In this document: one piece after another, positions 16,580 through 25,598 of the stretch
How the letters are laid out: each line of letters starts with the position of its first letter
How positions within the stretch are numbered: the stretch's first letter is position 1
Assembly: GCA_964459495.1 (NCBI GenBank)
Contig: CAYWNK010000004.1
Span: 8,916 to 72,915 of the forward strand
Direction of reading: 5' to 3'
DNA length: 64,000 nt
From: CAYWNK01 sp964459495
GTDB lineage: Bacteria > Planctomycetota > UBA1135 > GCA-002686595
The notes under the pieces: model-generated
The model's input: only the letters and a program-made list of their open reading frames with translations
Databases searched by the model: none
Told to the model about the DNA's origin: nothing
Program-made: the position numbers and the translations under genes

Positions 16580-19216
16580 CTAGCGGTTGCGGTACGCCCC
16601 ATTCGGGAGATCCATGTTGCGTTCACCGACCAGCAGATCGGCGGCACCGTTGCCGCTGCGATCCCCCAGGCTAACGCTGCTGACCGACCCAAAGGGGATG
16701 GTCTGAACCGCGCTGTTCTGGAAACTGCCGGGAAGACCGCGGTGAATTCGGACGCGTGCTTCGACCGTGCTGCCGAGCACGAGGTCGTCGAAGCCGTCGC
16801 CGTCGGTGTCGCCTAAGTCCATTGCGGTGACCGAGCCGCCGGGAACGATGAAGCCGAGCGCGTAGCTGCCGGGCTCGAGTTCCCCATCCCCGAAGTACAC
16901 CCGGACACCGGGGCGATTGCCCAAGATCAGGTCGAGGTTGCCGTCGAGGTTTACGTCCCGCGTGCGCACGGCGACCGTCGGAGCCGTGATGCCGTCCAGC
17001 GCCGCCAGGAGCACCTGCTGGAAGCCGAGCGCGCCTTCATCCAGCGTGTTGCGCCAAACGGTATCCAGGCCGCCGGGACCGTGGGCCATGACCATGTCCA
17101 GGTCACCGTCGCAGTCCAGGTCGTGCAGCAAGATCTCGTTGGTGTGCTGCGGGTTGGAGAACGGTAGCTCGTCATCGAAGCCCGCCCAGAACGACCCGCC
17201 GCCATCGCCAAGGCGGGCCGAAGCGCGGCCGCCGTTGAGCAGGATGCGGTTCGGGGCCAGTCGCACCGTCCCGAGAACAATGTCGATGTCTCCGTCGTTG
17301 TCGATGTCGCCAAGCCCCAGGCCGGAACCCTGGCTGCCGACCGCCACGGGGGTGGACTCGGCGGGGTACTGTCCCGCGGGGTCCGCTAGCCAGAGGTGGC
17401 AGGAATCACCCACGCTGGCGGCAAAGATGTCCAGATCACCGTCGCTGTCGAAATCCGCAAGGGCCAGGGCCTCCGCGCGGTCCAAGCCGATCGGCAGGGT
17501 CTGTGACAGCAGCATGTTGCCGGCACCCATGTTGTTCCAGGTACGGACCTCGCCCCCGCTTGCGGTTACCAGCGAGGTGACCGCATCGATGTCGCCGTCC
17601 CCGTCCAGGTCCCCATGGATGACGTCCAGCGTCTGCCCCAGGCCGGGGAATTCATCGGCGGAGGTCGGGATGGCCTCCGGCCCATAGGTCGAGGTGCCAA
17701 AGGTCCCCCGGCTGGAGCCGTACCACCAGCCCGATGTGGCTCCCGAGACGACGGCATCCAGGTCACGATCGTTGTCAAAGTCGCCGATCGCCATGCCCGT
17801 AGCTTCGTCGACGGAAAGCTCCCGCGGGGAGCGGGTGAACGCGCCAAGACCGTCGCCGCCCAGGACTTCGATCGCGTCCGCGCCTAGGCGCACGACGTCG
17901 AGCGAGCTATCGCCGTCGATGTCGATGGCGCGCAGGTCGCGGGTGGGTGCGTTCGTCGCCACGGATTCAAAGATGAGCTCGGAGAAGCCGAGGGGGGTCT
18001 GGCGCCAGAAGATCACCGCCTCCTCGGTGCCCATCACGACGTCGGGTCGCCCGTCGGAATTCAGGTCGCCCACGTCGGCTGCCCAGGTGATCGGGAGCCC
18101 GGATCCACCGCGCTCGACGGTCTCATCGAGTTGAGCATTGAAGCCGAAGAGCAGGATCCGATCCCCGCTGGCCCCGCCAGCAAAGGCATCTTGGGTGCCA
18201 TTGCTGTCCAGGTCGCCGAAGGCGAGGACGCTGTACTCACCCTCGGGTGCCCCGACGGGCAAGGGAGCCTCGAAACCGAAGTCCAGCGCCCCGCGGGCCA
18301 GGACGAGTTCGCTGGAGGTACCGATCCACAGATCGGGGTCGCCGTCCATGTTGGCGTCGGTCGTGGCCAGGCTGAGCGGCTCACCCTGCGTGCCGAGATC
18401 GAAGCTGTTCGCCAGCTGCAGGTCGATGCCTGCGCTGCCTGAGGCCAGGTTTTGAAACACCTGCACCGTACCGCTGGCTTGCGCGACGACGACGTCCGTG
18501 CGCCCGTCCTGGTTGGCGTCCAGGAGCAACAGGGCGTTCACATCGCCCACGCCGGTTTGGGCCTGAACGGAGTAGGAGCCGTCGATGCCCTGTAGCTCGA
18601 CGGTCAGCGTGGATCCCATGCCTTCCCGGACGGTGACCAGGTCCAGGTCCCCGTCGCAGTCGAGGTCAGCAGTCGCCACATGCGCATCGGAAATGCGGGT
18701 CTCGCCTTCGCGGAATTCCGGCACGACGTCGAGGGCTAGGCCTCCGCGGATGGCGTTGAAGCCCGTATCTGCCGCGACAAGTGCGCCCGAGGGTGCGTCC
18801 TCCGCAACCCGCAGGCCGGAGGGCAGGTTTCCCGGGGAAAGCGCACCGCTGTGGATGCCGCGGGCGCGCAGGCCGGACATGGGACCCAAAACCACGCGCA
18901 CCAGGCCGGGTGAGTTGGCGAGATCGACCTCCGGTCCACCCAGCGCATCTCCCTGCACGGGAAGCTCAAACGCTTCCTCGACCCCGAACCCCAGGGCCAG
19001 CGCCCGGTCAAATCGCATCCAGAGCTCATCCCCCTGGTTGACCGTTCCGCTGCGGTCCAAATCCACGTATGCCGCGTGGTTGCCAAGCCCGGTGGAGGTC
19101 GGGCCCAGGACGTTCAACACCGCGTTGCCGCGGTTGTGGCAGCTGACGGCAAGGGCACAGGCAACGACGGCCAAGCCGGGGACAAAGGTGGAGGAGGAGA
19201 TCGAGCGCATTTGCAT
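16580..19216 (-). CDS. FG-GAP/VCBS-repeat lipoprotein
   Basis: About 878 residues. The start is taken as ATG 19216 (MQMRS); a GTG three codons upstream and an ATG two codons downstream are also possible. A signal peptide ends in Leu-Ala-Val-Ser-Cys, a lipobox. A dockerin-like loop (VDLDRSGTVNQGDELWMRFD) follows. I count about fourteen calcium-loop repeats of the form GDLDGDGDIDAVT, spaced along the rest of the protein, which predicts integrin-alpha-like seven-bladed propellers, perhaps two in tandem. Likely a surface adhesion or binding protein; no enzymatic domain is seen. Confidence 0.87.
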   Translation of the reverse strand: MQMRSISSSTFVPGLAVVACALAVSCHNRGNAVLNVLGPTSTGLGNHAAYVDLDRSGTVNQGDELWMRFDRALALGFGVEEAFELPVQGDALGGPEVDLANSPGLVRVVLGPMSGLRARGIHSGALSPGNLPSGLRVAEDAPSGALVAADTGFNAIRGGLALDVVPEFREGETRISDAHVATADLDCDGDLDLVTVREGMGSTLTVELQGIDGSYSVQAQTGVGDVNALLLLDANQDGRTDVVVAQASGTVQVFQNLASGSAGIDLQLANSFDLGTQGEPLSLATTDANMDGDPDLWIGTSSELVLARGALDFGFEAPLPVGAPEGEYSVLAFGDLDSNGTQDAFAGGASGDRILLFGFNAQLDETVERGGSGLPITWAADVGDLNSDGRPDVVMGTEEAVIFWRQTPLGFSELIFESVATNAPTRDLRAIDIDGDSSLDVVRLGADAIEVLGGDGLGAFTRSPRELSVDEATGMAIGDFDNDRDLDAVVSGATSGWWYGSSRGTFGTSTYGPEAIPTSADEFPGLGQTLDVIHGDLDGDGDIDAVTSLVTASGGEVRTWNNMGAGNMLLSQTLPIGLDRAEALALADFDSDGDLDIFAASVGDSCHLWLADPAGQYPAESTPVAVGSQGSGLGLGDIDNDGDIDIVLGTVRLAPNRILLNGGRASARLGDGGGSFWAGFDDELPFSNPQHTNEILLHDLDCDGDLDMVMAHGPGGLDTVWRNTLDEGALGFQQVLLAALDGITAPTVAVRTRDVNLDGNLDLILGNRPGVRVYFGDGELEPGSYALGFIVPGGSVTAMDLGDTDGDGFDDLVLGSTVEARVRIHRGLPGSFQNSAVQTIPFGSVSSVSLGDRSGNGAADLLVGERNMDLPNGAYRNR

Positions 19217-19313
19217 AGGGAGCACAGAATGGGGGTCGCCCTACAGGATACCCGCCAGCTGGGGCTTGGTGGGGGGCGTTGGGCGCGCCGTGCGACGGCC
19301 AAAAAAGGGAGTT

Positions 19314-21329
19314 CTAGGCACGCCTGCCGGATTTGTCGCCTGGGGACGACGCGGCTGCGCGGTCCGCACTGGAGGATTCTTCGGCCCCTGAGGCTTCTCT
19401 GGGCGCGTTGGAAGATCGGATCCCCTCGGGTTCATCCAGCATGAGGCTGACCAAAACGTCACCCGGAGCCGCTTGGGGTGCGGCTTCCGTTGTGAAGATG
19501 AGCAGGCGGCCGTCGGAATCGATGCGCATGAGAGGAAGCGCACCGGAGCCGTTGCGCTCGAGGAAGGTCTCAAAGTCGAACGTATCGCTCAGGGTCGTCG
19601 CACGGACGCGCGCCCCTTTGGCTAGACGCCCCTCAATCGCTTCAAAGGTAGCGCCAGCGCCAAAGAGCTCACGTCCGCGAAGATCGCTTGCCCCCGCCTC
19701 CTTGTGGGCGTCCTTGCGAACCAGCTGGAAAACAGAAGCACGCCCGAAGTGTTCCTGAAAATGCAGCGCACAGAGCGCGTTCACCTCGTCGTTGCCGGTC
19801 AAGGCGAGGAGGTTGCCGATGCCTCCGAGGGGCACCCGGTCGTGGGCCTCGTGGCTCAGAATATTCCCTGCGACCGCGGGCAAACCCGCCAACTTAGCGG
19901 CGACGATGGAGGAACGGTTGGTGTCGACCAGCACGACGGGGAGCTCGGCCTTTTGGAGGGCGTGGGCCAGCTGCGTCGCGAATGTCCCCGCCCCAACGAG
20001 CACGCATCCCTGGGGGTCTGCCTCGGCTAGACCCAGCTTGCGTGCGACGAGCTTGGCACTCAGCCCGTAGATCGCGACGGTGGCGATGATGACCAGAAAA
20101 GCCAGGGTCGAAAGGCCAGCCGCCTCCGGAATCGGATGGCCGCCCGTGTAGGCCGGGTCGGAGAGCTGGGCCCCGAAGAGGGAGGCGACCGCGGCGCAGA
20201 CCACCCCTCGGGGGGCGAGCCAAGCGAGAAAGAGGCTCTCCTTGATGGAGATTTCCGTTCCGTAGGTCGAGATGAGAACCGCGATCGGACGCACGACGAG
20301 GATCAGGAAGGCAACGAAGGCGATCGAGCCAGCGCTCGTCGCACGCAGCTCGCCAAGGCTGAGGCCGGCGGCCAAGACCACGAACAGGCTCGAGAGGAGC
20401 AGGGTGGTGAGGGTCTCCTTGAACTCGATGATGTGACCGATGGGGGTGCCCGCCGAGTTCGCGAGAACGAAACCCATCAGCGTGACCGCCAGCAGCCCCG
20501 ACTCGTGTGAGATCGAATCCGAGAGCGCGAACACGCCAAGGACGATGGCGAGCACGAAGGGGCTCTGGAGCGCGTCCGGGAGAAGGCGTCGCCGAAGTGG
20601 AACCGCGAGAATGAGTGAGCCGGCGAGTCCGGTGACGGCGCCAACGCCGAGCGTCTTGAGCAATCCCCAGAAGGTGTGCCCCGCGGCACCGTCCTGGAAG
20701 GTGGCGCCGTCGACGATGGCGTGGAACACCAGCACCGCCAGCGTCGCGCCGATCACGTCGCCGAGGATGCCTTCCCACTTGGCCACCGGGCCCACGTGCC
20801 CCTTCGGCCGAATGTGCCTCAGCAGGGGCTGAATCACCGTCGGACCGGTGACGGTCATGATGGAGCCGAAGAGGATTGCCAGGGGCCAGCTGAGCCCTGC
20901 GAGCCAATGGCCACCAAGCGTCGCCAGGCCCCAAGTCACCAGGACCCCAAGGGTCGCGAGCCGCAGGACCGCCTGCCCCACCTGCCGTAGCTCTTTCAGC
21001 TCGAGGGTGAGCCCGCCCTCGAACAGGATGACGGCCACGGCGAGGGAAACCAGTGGGTGGAGGAGGTCGCCGAACAGCAGGCGCGGCTCCAGCAGGCCAG
21101 TCACCGGGCCAACCAGGACTCCGCCGAGCAAGAGCAGCAGGATGGACGGCAGGTGCAGCCGCCAGGCCAACCACTGGGCCAGGACGCCGACCACGGCGAT
21201 CAGGACGAGGCAGGAGAGAATGGCTTCAGTGGGCAAGGCTAGGTCGTTCTCGTACGGGAAGTCGGGAATGGGGTGAAGAGGATTTACCAAAGCCGAGCTA
21301 GGTATTGCGGGGGTGACCCGTTTATCCAT
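19314..21329 (-). CDS. CPA-type cation:proton antiporter with C-terminal TrkA-N domain
   Basis: 671 residues from ATG 21329; an upstream TTG would add twelve residues. About twelve transmembrane segments form the Na+/H+ exchanger fold, including LAVAVILFEGGLTLELKEL and GSIMTVTGPTVIQPLL. The loop KWEGILGDVIGATLAVLVF carries the Asp used for ion coupling in this superfamily. The cytoplasmic tail has a Rossmann-type TrkA-N domain (CVLVGAGTFATQLAHAL, VVLVDTNRSSI) and a TrkA-C-like part. Such tails gate transport with nucleotides. K+ or Na+ specificity cannot be judged. It is divergent from the YceI gene with 45 bases between starts. Confidence 0.88.
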   Translation of the reverse strand: MDKRVTPAIPSSALVNPLHPIPDFPYENDLALPTEAILSCLVLIAVVGVLAQWLAWRLHLPSILLLLLGGVLVGPVTGLLEPRLLFGDLLHPLVSLAVAVILFEGGLTLELKELRQVGQAVLRLATLGVLVTWGLATLGGHWLAGLSWPLAILFGSIMTVTGPTVIQPLLRHIRPKGHVGPVAKWEGILGDVIGATLAVLVFHAIVDGATFQDGAAGHTFWGLLKTLGVGAVTGLAGSLILAVPLRRRLLPDALQSPFVLAIVLGVFALSDSISHESGLLAVTLMGFVLANSAGTPIGHIIEFKETLTTLLLSSLFVVLAAGLSLGELRATSAGSIAFVAFLILVVRPIAVLISTYGTEISIKESLFLAWLAPRGVVCAAVASLFGAQLSDPAYTGGHPIPEAAGLSTLAFLVIIATVAIYGLSAKLVARKLGLAEADPQGCVLVGAGTFATQLAHALQKAELPVVLVDTNRSSIVAAKLAGLPAVAGNILSHEAHDRVPLGGIGNLLALTGNDEVNALCALHFQEHFGRASVFQLVRKDAHKEAGASDLRGRELFGAGATFEAIEGRLAKGARVRATTLSDTFDFETFLERNGSGALPLMRIDSDGRLLIFTTEAAPQAAPGDVLVSLMLDEPEGIRSSNAPREASGAEESSSADRAAASSPGDKSGRRA

Positions 21330-21374
21330 GGTTGGACTAGACCCCTGACCCTGGAAACCCAGCAATCCACAGCC

Positions 21375-21992
21375 ATGCGTATCTCTGTTTTCGTTCCCGC
21401 CCTTCTCGCGGTCGCCGGTGGCGCCTTTCTCCTGCGCCCCGTAGAGGCCGCGCTGGGCACCCCCGCACCGGCCACCGCGCCCATCGCCTCAGGCAGCTAC
21501 ACCTTCGACGTTGGGCATTCCTCCATTCTGTTCCGTATCAAACACTTCAACACGGCCTGGAACTTTGGCCGCTTTGAGAACTACTCCGGGGAATTTGTCC
21601 TGGACGAGGATCCGGCCAAGTGCAGCGTCAAGGTCGAGATCGACGCGGCGAGCGTCGACAGCTTCAACGAGCAGCGGGACCAGCACATCACGGGTCCTGA
21701 TTTCTTCAGCGTCAAAGAGTTCCCGAAGGTCACCTTCGAGAGCACGCGGGTGGCCCTGGATGGCGAGGACTACACGGTCATGGGCGATATGACCTTCCAC
21801 GGCGTGACCAAGCCCGTCACCATCCAGCTGGCAAAGACCGGCGAAGGGGAGACCCGTCAGGGTTACAAGGTTGGTTTCCTTGGCGAGTGCACGATCCAAC
21901 GCCGCGATTTCGGGATCGACACCTACCCCGATGAAGTCCTCTCCGACGAGGTTGTGCTGACGCTGGCCATCGAAGCCGTCCGCGGCGAGTAG
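21375..21992 (+). CDS. YceI-family periplasmic lipocalin-like protein
   Basis: 205 residues from ATG 21375; the open frame starts earlier, but the signal peptide (MRISVFVPALLAVAGGAFLL) begins here. The mature part matches YceI throughout: YTFDVGHSSILFRIKHFNTAW, VEIDAASVDSFNEQRDQHI, FFSVKEFPKVTFEST and GDMTFHGVTKPVTIQL, ending with EVVLTLAIEAV. YceI proteins are beta-barrel binders of polyisoprenoids or amphipathic lipids. The following membrane-protein gene begins 12 bases downstream. Confidence 0.92.
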   Translation: MRISVFVPALLAVAGGAFLLRPVEAALGTPAPATAPIASGSYTFDVGHSSILFRIKHFNTAWNFGRFENYSGEFVLDEDPAKCSVKVEIDAASVDSFNEQRDQHITGPDFFSVKEFPKVTFESTRVALDGEDYTVMGDMTFHGVTKPVTIQLAKTGEGETRQGYKVGFLGECTIQRRDFGIDTYPDEVLSDEVVLTLAIEAVRGE

Positions 21993-22004
21993 TCCCTCTT
22001 CCCC

Positions 22005-22871
22005 GTGTTTGATTCCCTACCGGTCGCGTTTGCGATCGCCGCCCTCGCCATCGCGTTGGGCTGGAGACCCTGGCGATCGGTGGGGGGCAGCGAATTGGCG
22101 GCACAACCGTCGTCCGCGGCGCCCACTGCCCATCCCGTGTCCGGCCCCTGGGCAATGGCCCTCGCGGCGGCGATCATCCCTTTTGCGATCTACGCCGTCG
22201 ATACCCAGGGCAAGCTGCCAGCCTGGCCTCCGACGAGTTGGCCCGCCCTGTTGTGGGTCGGCATTCCCCTGATCGCGGTGGGAGCGCTGCCCTGCGGCCG
22301 AGCCCTGGGAAGCGCCCTGTTCGCCCTGTTCGCGGGGGGATCCCTCTGGCTGGCCCTCGCGCCCTACCGCGAAAACCAGTGGGCTGAAACCAACGAGGTC
22401 TGGATCTGGCTTCCGGGCCTCACGGTCGGCGCGACTCTGCTGTTCGCGGCCTTGGCTTCAAGGGCGCGCAGCGCCCCCGGGGGCTGGTTGACGCCCTTGC
22501 TCATCACGGCGGTGATGGCCGCGTCGGCCAAGCTGATCGGGGATGGAGGCTCGGCAGGCTCCGCCATGATGTTGGGCGGCCTTTGCTTCCTCTCGGGCGG
22601 GCTCATGGTGGTGGGTCTGTGGCGCCGGGATCTACCCGCGCTCCGTGGAACCGCGGCCCACCTGGCGTGGTTCCCCTTCGCGCTGCTGTTCCGCGGGGTC
22701 TTCTACGCCTACGTGGAGCGTGTCCCGGCCCTGCTCGCGCTCGTGGCTCTGCTGGCGGCTGTGCTCCCCGGCAAAGGTCGGGGCAGCGCTTTGCTGCGGG
22801 CGCTTCTGGCCCTCGGCCTGGCGGGTGCCGCGGTCTACTTGGCGTGGCCAGAGGAAACCTACGGGTACTAG
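22005..22871 (+). CDS. hydrophobic membrane protein of unknown function
   Basis: 288 residues from a GTG. It is almost wholly hydrophobic with about nine predicted transmembrane segments (for example AFAIAALAIALGW, ALLWVGIPLIAVGALP, LALVALLAAVLPG) and short loops. No family is recognised. It sits 12 bases after the YceI gene and is probably cotranscribed with it. The TAG stop codon is part of the first bases of the 167-bp palindromic repeat, so the element abuts the coding sequence exactly. Confidence 0.65.
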   Translation: MFDSLPVAFAIAALAIALGWRPWRSVGGSELAAQPSSAAPTAHPVSGPWAMALAAAIIPFAIYAVDTQGKLPAWPPTSWPALLWVGIPLIAVGALPCGRALGSALFALFAGGSLWLALAPYRENQWAETNEVWIWLPGLTVGATLLFAALASRARSAPGGWLTPLLITAVMAASAKLIGDGGSAGSAMMLGGLCFLSGGLMVVGLWRRDLPALRGTAAHLAWFPFALLFRGVFYAYVERVPALLALVALLAAVLPGKGRGSALLRALLALGLAGAAVYLAWPEETYGY

Positions 22872-23034
22872 AGGTCCGGCCGAAAACACCGCGCGGGCGA
22901 GGTGCGGGCGATTCGACTCGAATCAAGGCGCCGGAATCCGTGCATGGTCGGCTCCATTCGCGGATTCTGGCAACGCAGAGTCGGGTCGAATCAGCCGTGC
23001 CTCGCCTGCGCGGGGTTTTCGGCCGGGCCTCTAG
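22868..23034. repeat. 167-bp palindromic dispersed repeat, copy 1
   Basis: Nearly identical (three substitutions, no indels) to 39065-39231. The two halves are inverted complements: the first ~40 bases, from CTAGAGGTCCGGCCGAAAAC, pair with the last ~40, and the inner part (GATTCGACTCGAATC... and ...GGGTCGAATC) also pairs with mismatches. The whole could fold into one long hairpin. It has no convincing open frame. CTAG marks both ends. It looks like a small non-autonomous element of MITE or large REP type. Confidence 0.85.
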
Positions 23035-23204
23035 GCCGCATCGTTCACCAGGGTTCACGTCAGAACGCCGGCTCGGGTGCCTTCGGCCCCTTACAAGTCA
23101 CTCGTGTTCGGACGCGGACGCCATCCCCCGATCTCGTGCCTTGCGTTCCTCGGACCGGGTGTAGAACCAGGCTTGAAGGCGACTCCCCTGGTCGTCCATA
23201 CGAC
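23035..23204. other. intergenic stretch with no recognised feature
   Basis: Between the repeat and the terminator hairpin I see no gene, tRNA or motif that I can support. Confidence 0.5.
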
Positions 23205-23253
23205 GAAGGCCCGCGCCCTGCATTGCAGGGTGCGGGCCTTCGCATTGCTTTTT
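23205..23253 (+). terminator. intrinsic terminator after the YceI/membrane-protein genes
   Basis: A 17-bp stem with one G-T pair (arms 23205-23221 and 23225-23241, loop ATT) is followed by CATTGCTTTTT. The T tract is on the plus strand, so it stops rightward transcription before the convergent SPFH gene. Confidence 0.8.
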
Positions 23254-23262
23254 CTACCCGCC

Positions 23263-24363
23263 CTATTGGCCGTGGCCGCAGGATCCGCAGAACTTGGCGC
23301 CGGGCGCGGTGGGTTCACCGCACTCCGAGCAGAACTTGCCGGCTTCGACAGCTTCCTTCATCGCCTTGCCGCAGGCGCTGCAGAACTTGCCAGGGGCCAC
23401 GCTCGAGTTGCACGAGCCGCAGACCACGCCGCCGGTTGCGGGGGCCAGCGTTTCGCCGCCCTGGCCATCTTTGACGAGCATCTGCGCCATGCCGAGGCCG
23501 ATGCCGAGCCCGGCGCCGCCTAGGGCACTGCCGGCTCCAGCCCCGCCGTCGCCACCGCCTTTGGCCATGCCTTCACCGGCGCCCATCATCGCCTTGCCCG
23601 CCGCGAACTTCTGGTAGTTGCCCACGCCTCCGACGGTCTTGAGGTAGGCGGCGTCACGGTAGAGATCCTTCAGGTGGGCGCCGTCTTCCTCGTCGATGCC
23701 GATCACAAAGTTCCCGAAGCGCACGATCTCGATGCCGTAGGACTCGACGTGCGTGCCGAGTCCCTTGAGGGCCACCTGCTCGATTTCCTCGGTGTAGGCC
23801 CCGGAGGTCACATCCAGGAGGGGCCACTTTTCCTTCACGAGCAGCTCGGCGATCCGGTCGCGGAGGACCTTCAGAACCTGTTCCTTCATCCACGCCTTGA
23901 CCTGGAAGGACTCGGCGCGGCCCATGCCGACCAGTCCGACGATCAGCTTCTCGGGGTCGGTGACCCGGAAGCTGAATTCACCGTGGACCATGGTCTCGAC
24001 GGGGACGCCTGACTTGGGATCCTCCACGTGGCCGATGCGGCCGCCGAACTTGATGCCGGTATGTTCCCGGGTGTTGACGAAGAACACCTCGGCGAGGAAG
24101 AGGTCTCCACCGGTCAGGGAGTCGACCAGCCCACCCAGGAAGGGAAAGTTGGAGGTAGAGAGGGTGTAGCGTCCGGAGTTGAAGGTGTTGCGAGCCTTGC
24201 CGTCCCGGAAGAAGACTGCGCGTTCATCCGCGTCGACGGTGAGCTTGCTCATCATCGGGATCGTGTTGTCCGGATGCTTCCAGACGATCTGCGTCTTGGT
24301 GTCGTCCGGGCGCGCCACCACCATCTCTTGGGTGTTGCGCTTGAACCAGTCCATCACGCCCAT
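23263..24363 (-). CDS. SPFH-domain protein with C-terminal double zinc ribbon (YdjI-like)
   Basis: 366 residues from ATG 24363 (GGAG seven bases upstream); an upstream frame extension lacks homology. It begins MGVMDWFKRNTQEMVVARPD, typical of the YdjI/virion-core-like SPFH group, and includes DLFLAEVFFVNTREHTGIKFG and GEFSFRVTDPEKLI. After a Gly/Ala-rich linker (about residues 265-305) come two zinc ribbons with CGSCNSSVAPGKFCSACG and KFCSECGEPTAPGAKFCGSCG. In Bacillus subtilis, YdjI is recruited to membranes by YdjG/YdjH. Here a YdjG-like gene stands divergently, 93 bases away. Confidence 0.87.
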   Translation of the reverse strand: MGVMDWFKRNTQEMVVARPDDTKTQIVWKHPDNTIPMMSKLTVDADERAVFFRDGKARNTFNSGRYTLSTSNFPFLGGLVDSLTGGDLFLAEVFFVNTREHTGIKFGGRIGHVEDPKSGVPVETMVHGEFSFRVTDPEKLIVGLVGMGRAESFQVKAWMKEQVLKVLRDRIAELLVKEKWPLLDVTSGAYTEEIEQVALKGLGTHVESYGIEIVRFGNFVIGIDEEDGAHLKDLYRDAAYLKTVGGVGNYQKFAAGKAMMGAGEGMAKGGGDGGAGAGSALGGAGLGIGLGMAQMLVKDGQGGETLAPATGGVVCGSCNSSVAPGKFCSACGKAMKEAVEAGKFCSECGEPTAPGAKFCGSCGHGQ

Positions 24364-24431
24364 AGGTTTCTCCGTCTTCGTTCGTCTGGGGTCAAAGGGG
24401 CCAGCAAGGTTACACGCGGCCACCTGTCTCT

Positions 24432-24437
24432 TATTCT
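24432..24437 (+). promoter_or_regulatory. TATTCT -10-like box before the YdjG-like gene
   Basis: TATTCT lies 19 bases before the ATG at 24457, inside the 93-base divergent interval with the SPFH gene. Confidence 0.4.
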
Positions 24438-24456
24438 AGGGGACTCGAGAATCCCG

Positions 24457-25596
24457 ATGAGCCCTCCGCTTTCCCACGATCCCGCAACGGATCCCCACAA
24501 TCCCCCCCTGGTCGCCCGGCGCGCCCTCGTGGACCTCGATTGTGACCGGTGTGGGGCCCCCCTGCGCTGGGAACCCGTCCGCGCTGCCCTGCTCTGCGAG
24601 CACTGCGGCAACCAGCGCACGGTCGAGCAGCGGGAGGGGACGATCGAGGAACGCCCGATCGAGGAAGCCGGTCAGGCCGCCCGGGGGCTGGGCTTGGCCA
24701 CCCGGACTCTCGAGTGCGGCACCTGCGGCGCACGGGTGGCCCTGGGCGCCACGGCCACCTCGGAGTCCTGTGCCTTCTGCGGCTCAGCGAGTCTGCTCTC
24801 GATCGCCGACAGCCGAAATCCCCTAGCCCCCGAGTCGCTAATCCCCCTTGAACTCGGTCAGGAACAGGTCGAGCAGCGTTTCCGGGGGTGGCTGCGGGGG
24901 CTGTGGTTCCGGCCAAGCGCCCTCAAGCGCGCGGGAATTGGAGGCGCGAACGGGCTGTACGTACCCGCCTGGACCTTTGACTGCCACGTGCACTCGGCGT
25001 GGAACGCCGAGGCGGGTCACTACTACTACGTGACCAAGAGCTACACGGTCAGGGTCAACGGCCGCAGCGAAACACGCACGCGCCGGGTGAGACGCACCCG
25101 CTGGGTGCCCGCCAGGGGCCGGCGCAGCGACAGATTCGACGACCTGCAGGTCATTGCTTCCCATGGCCTCGCACCGACGGTGGTGGCGCGCCTGGGCGCC
25201 TACGACACACGTGAGCTCGTGCCCTACCAGGCCGAATACCTCGCGGGATGGTACGCGGAGGAGTATCAGATCGACCTGCTGCAGGGCTGGGATCAGGCCC
25301 ATGATGAGGTGGTTGCGATCCAGCGCGAGCGCTGTTCGCGGGACGTACCCGGCGATACCCAGCGGGGATTGCGCGTGCAAAATCAGATCGAAGAGGTGCG
25401 TTGGAAGCTCGCGCTGCTGCCGGTCTGGAGTCTGGTGTATTCCTTCCGCGGCAAGAGCTACGCGGTCCTGGTGAACGGCCAAACCGGCCAGGTGGCGGGG
25501 GACGCGCCGTACTCTTGGATCAAGATCATGCTCTGCGTCTTGCTGGTGGCCGCAATCGTCGCCGGGGTGGCCTACGGCGTCGAAGCGGGACGTTAG
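24457..25596 (+). CDS. zinc-ribbon membrane-anchored protein (YdjG-like)
   Basis: 379 residues from ATG 24457; the open frame runs further upstream but only through the divergent gene's start region. Four CxxC pairs (CDRCGAPLRW, CEHCGN, CGTCGARV, CAFCGS) form two zinc ribbons in residues 29-115. A middle domain follows (LYVPAWTFDCHVHSAWNAEAG, then VIASHGLAPTVV, AEYLAGWYAEEYQIDL). A single C-terminal transmembrane helix (IMLCVLLVAAIVAGVAYGV) ends the protein. This order is that of the YdjG family. Together with the divergent SPFH gene it suggests a membrane-stress or membrane-organising pair, as known in Bacillus. Confidence 0.82.
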   Translation: MSPPLSHDPATDPHNPPLVARRALVDLDCDRCGAPLRWEPVRAALLCEHCGNQRTVEQREGTIEERPIEEAGQAARGLGLATRTLECGTCGARVALGATATSESCAFCGSASLLSIADSRNPLAPESLIPLELGQEQVEQRFRGWLRGLWFRPSALKRAGIGGANGLYVPAWTFDCHVHSAWNAEAGHYYYVTKSYTVRVNGRSETRTRRVRRTRWVPARGRRSDRFDDLQVIASHGLAPTVVARLGAYDTRELVPYQAEYLAGWYAEEYQIDLLQGWDQAHDEVVAIQRERCSRDVPGDTQRGLRVQNQIEEVRWKLALLPVWSLVYSFRGKSYAVLVNGQTGQVAGDAPYSWIKIMLCVLLVAAIVAGVAYGVEAGR

Positions 25597-25598
25597 AG

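Noticed and set aside
22583..23164. Open frames crossing the 167-bp repeat
   Set aside because: They read through the palindrome and the end of the upstream membrane-protein gene and have no protein-like features.
23100..23210. tRNA-like stem segments near 23150-23200
   Set aside because: A GGTTCTACACC stretch recalls a T-arm, but the stem has a mismatch and no anticodon arm or acceptor stem fits. Not called.
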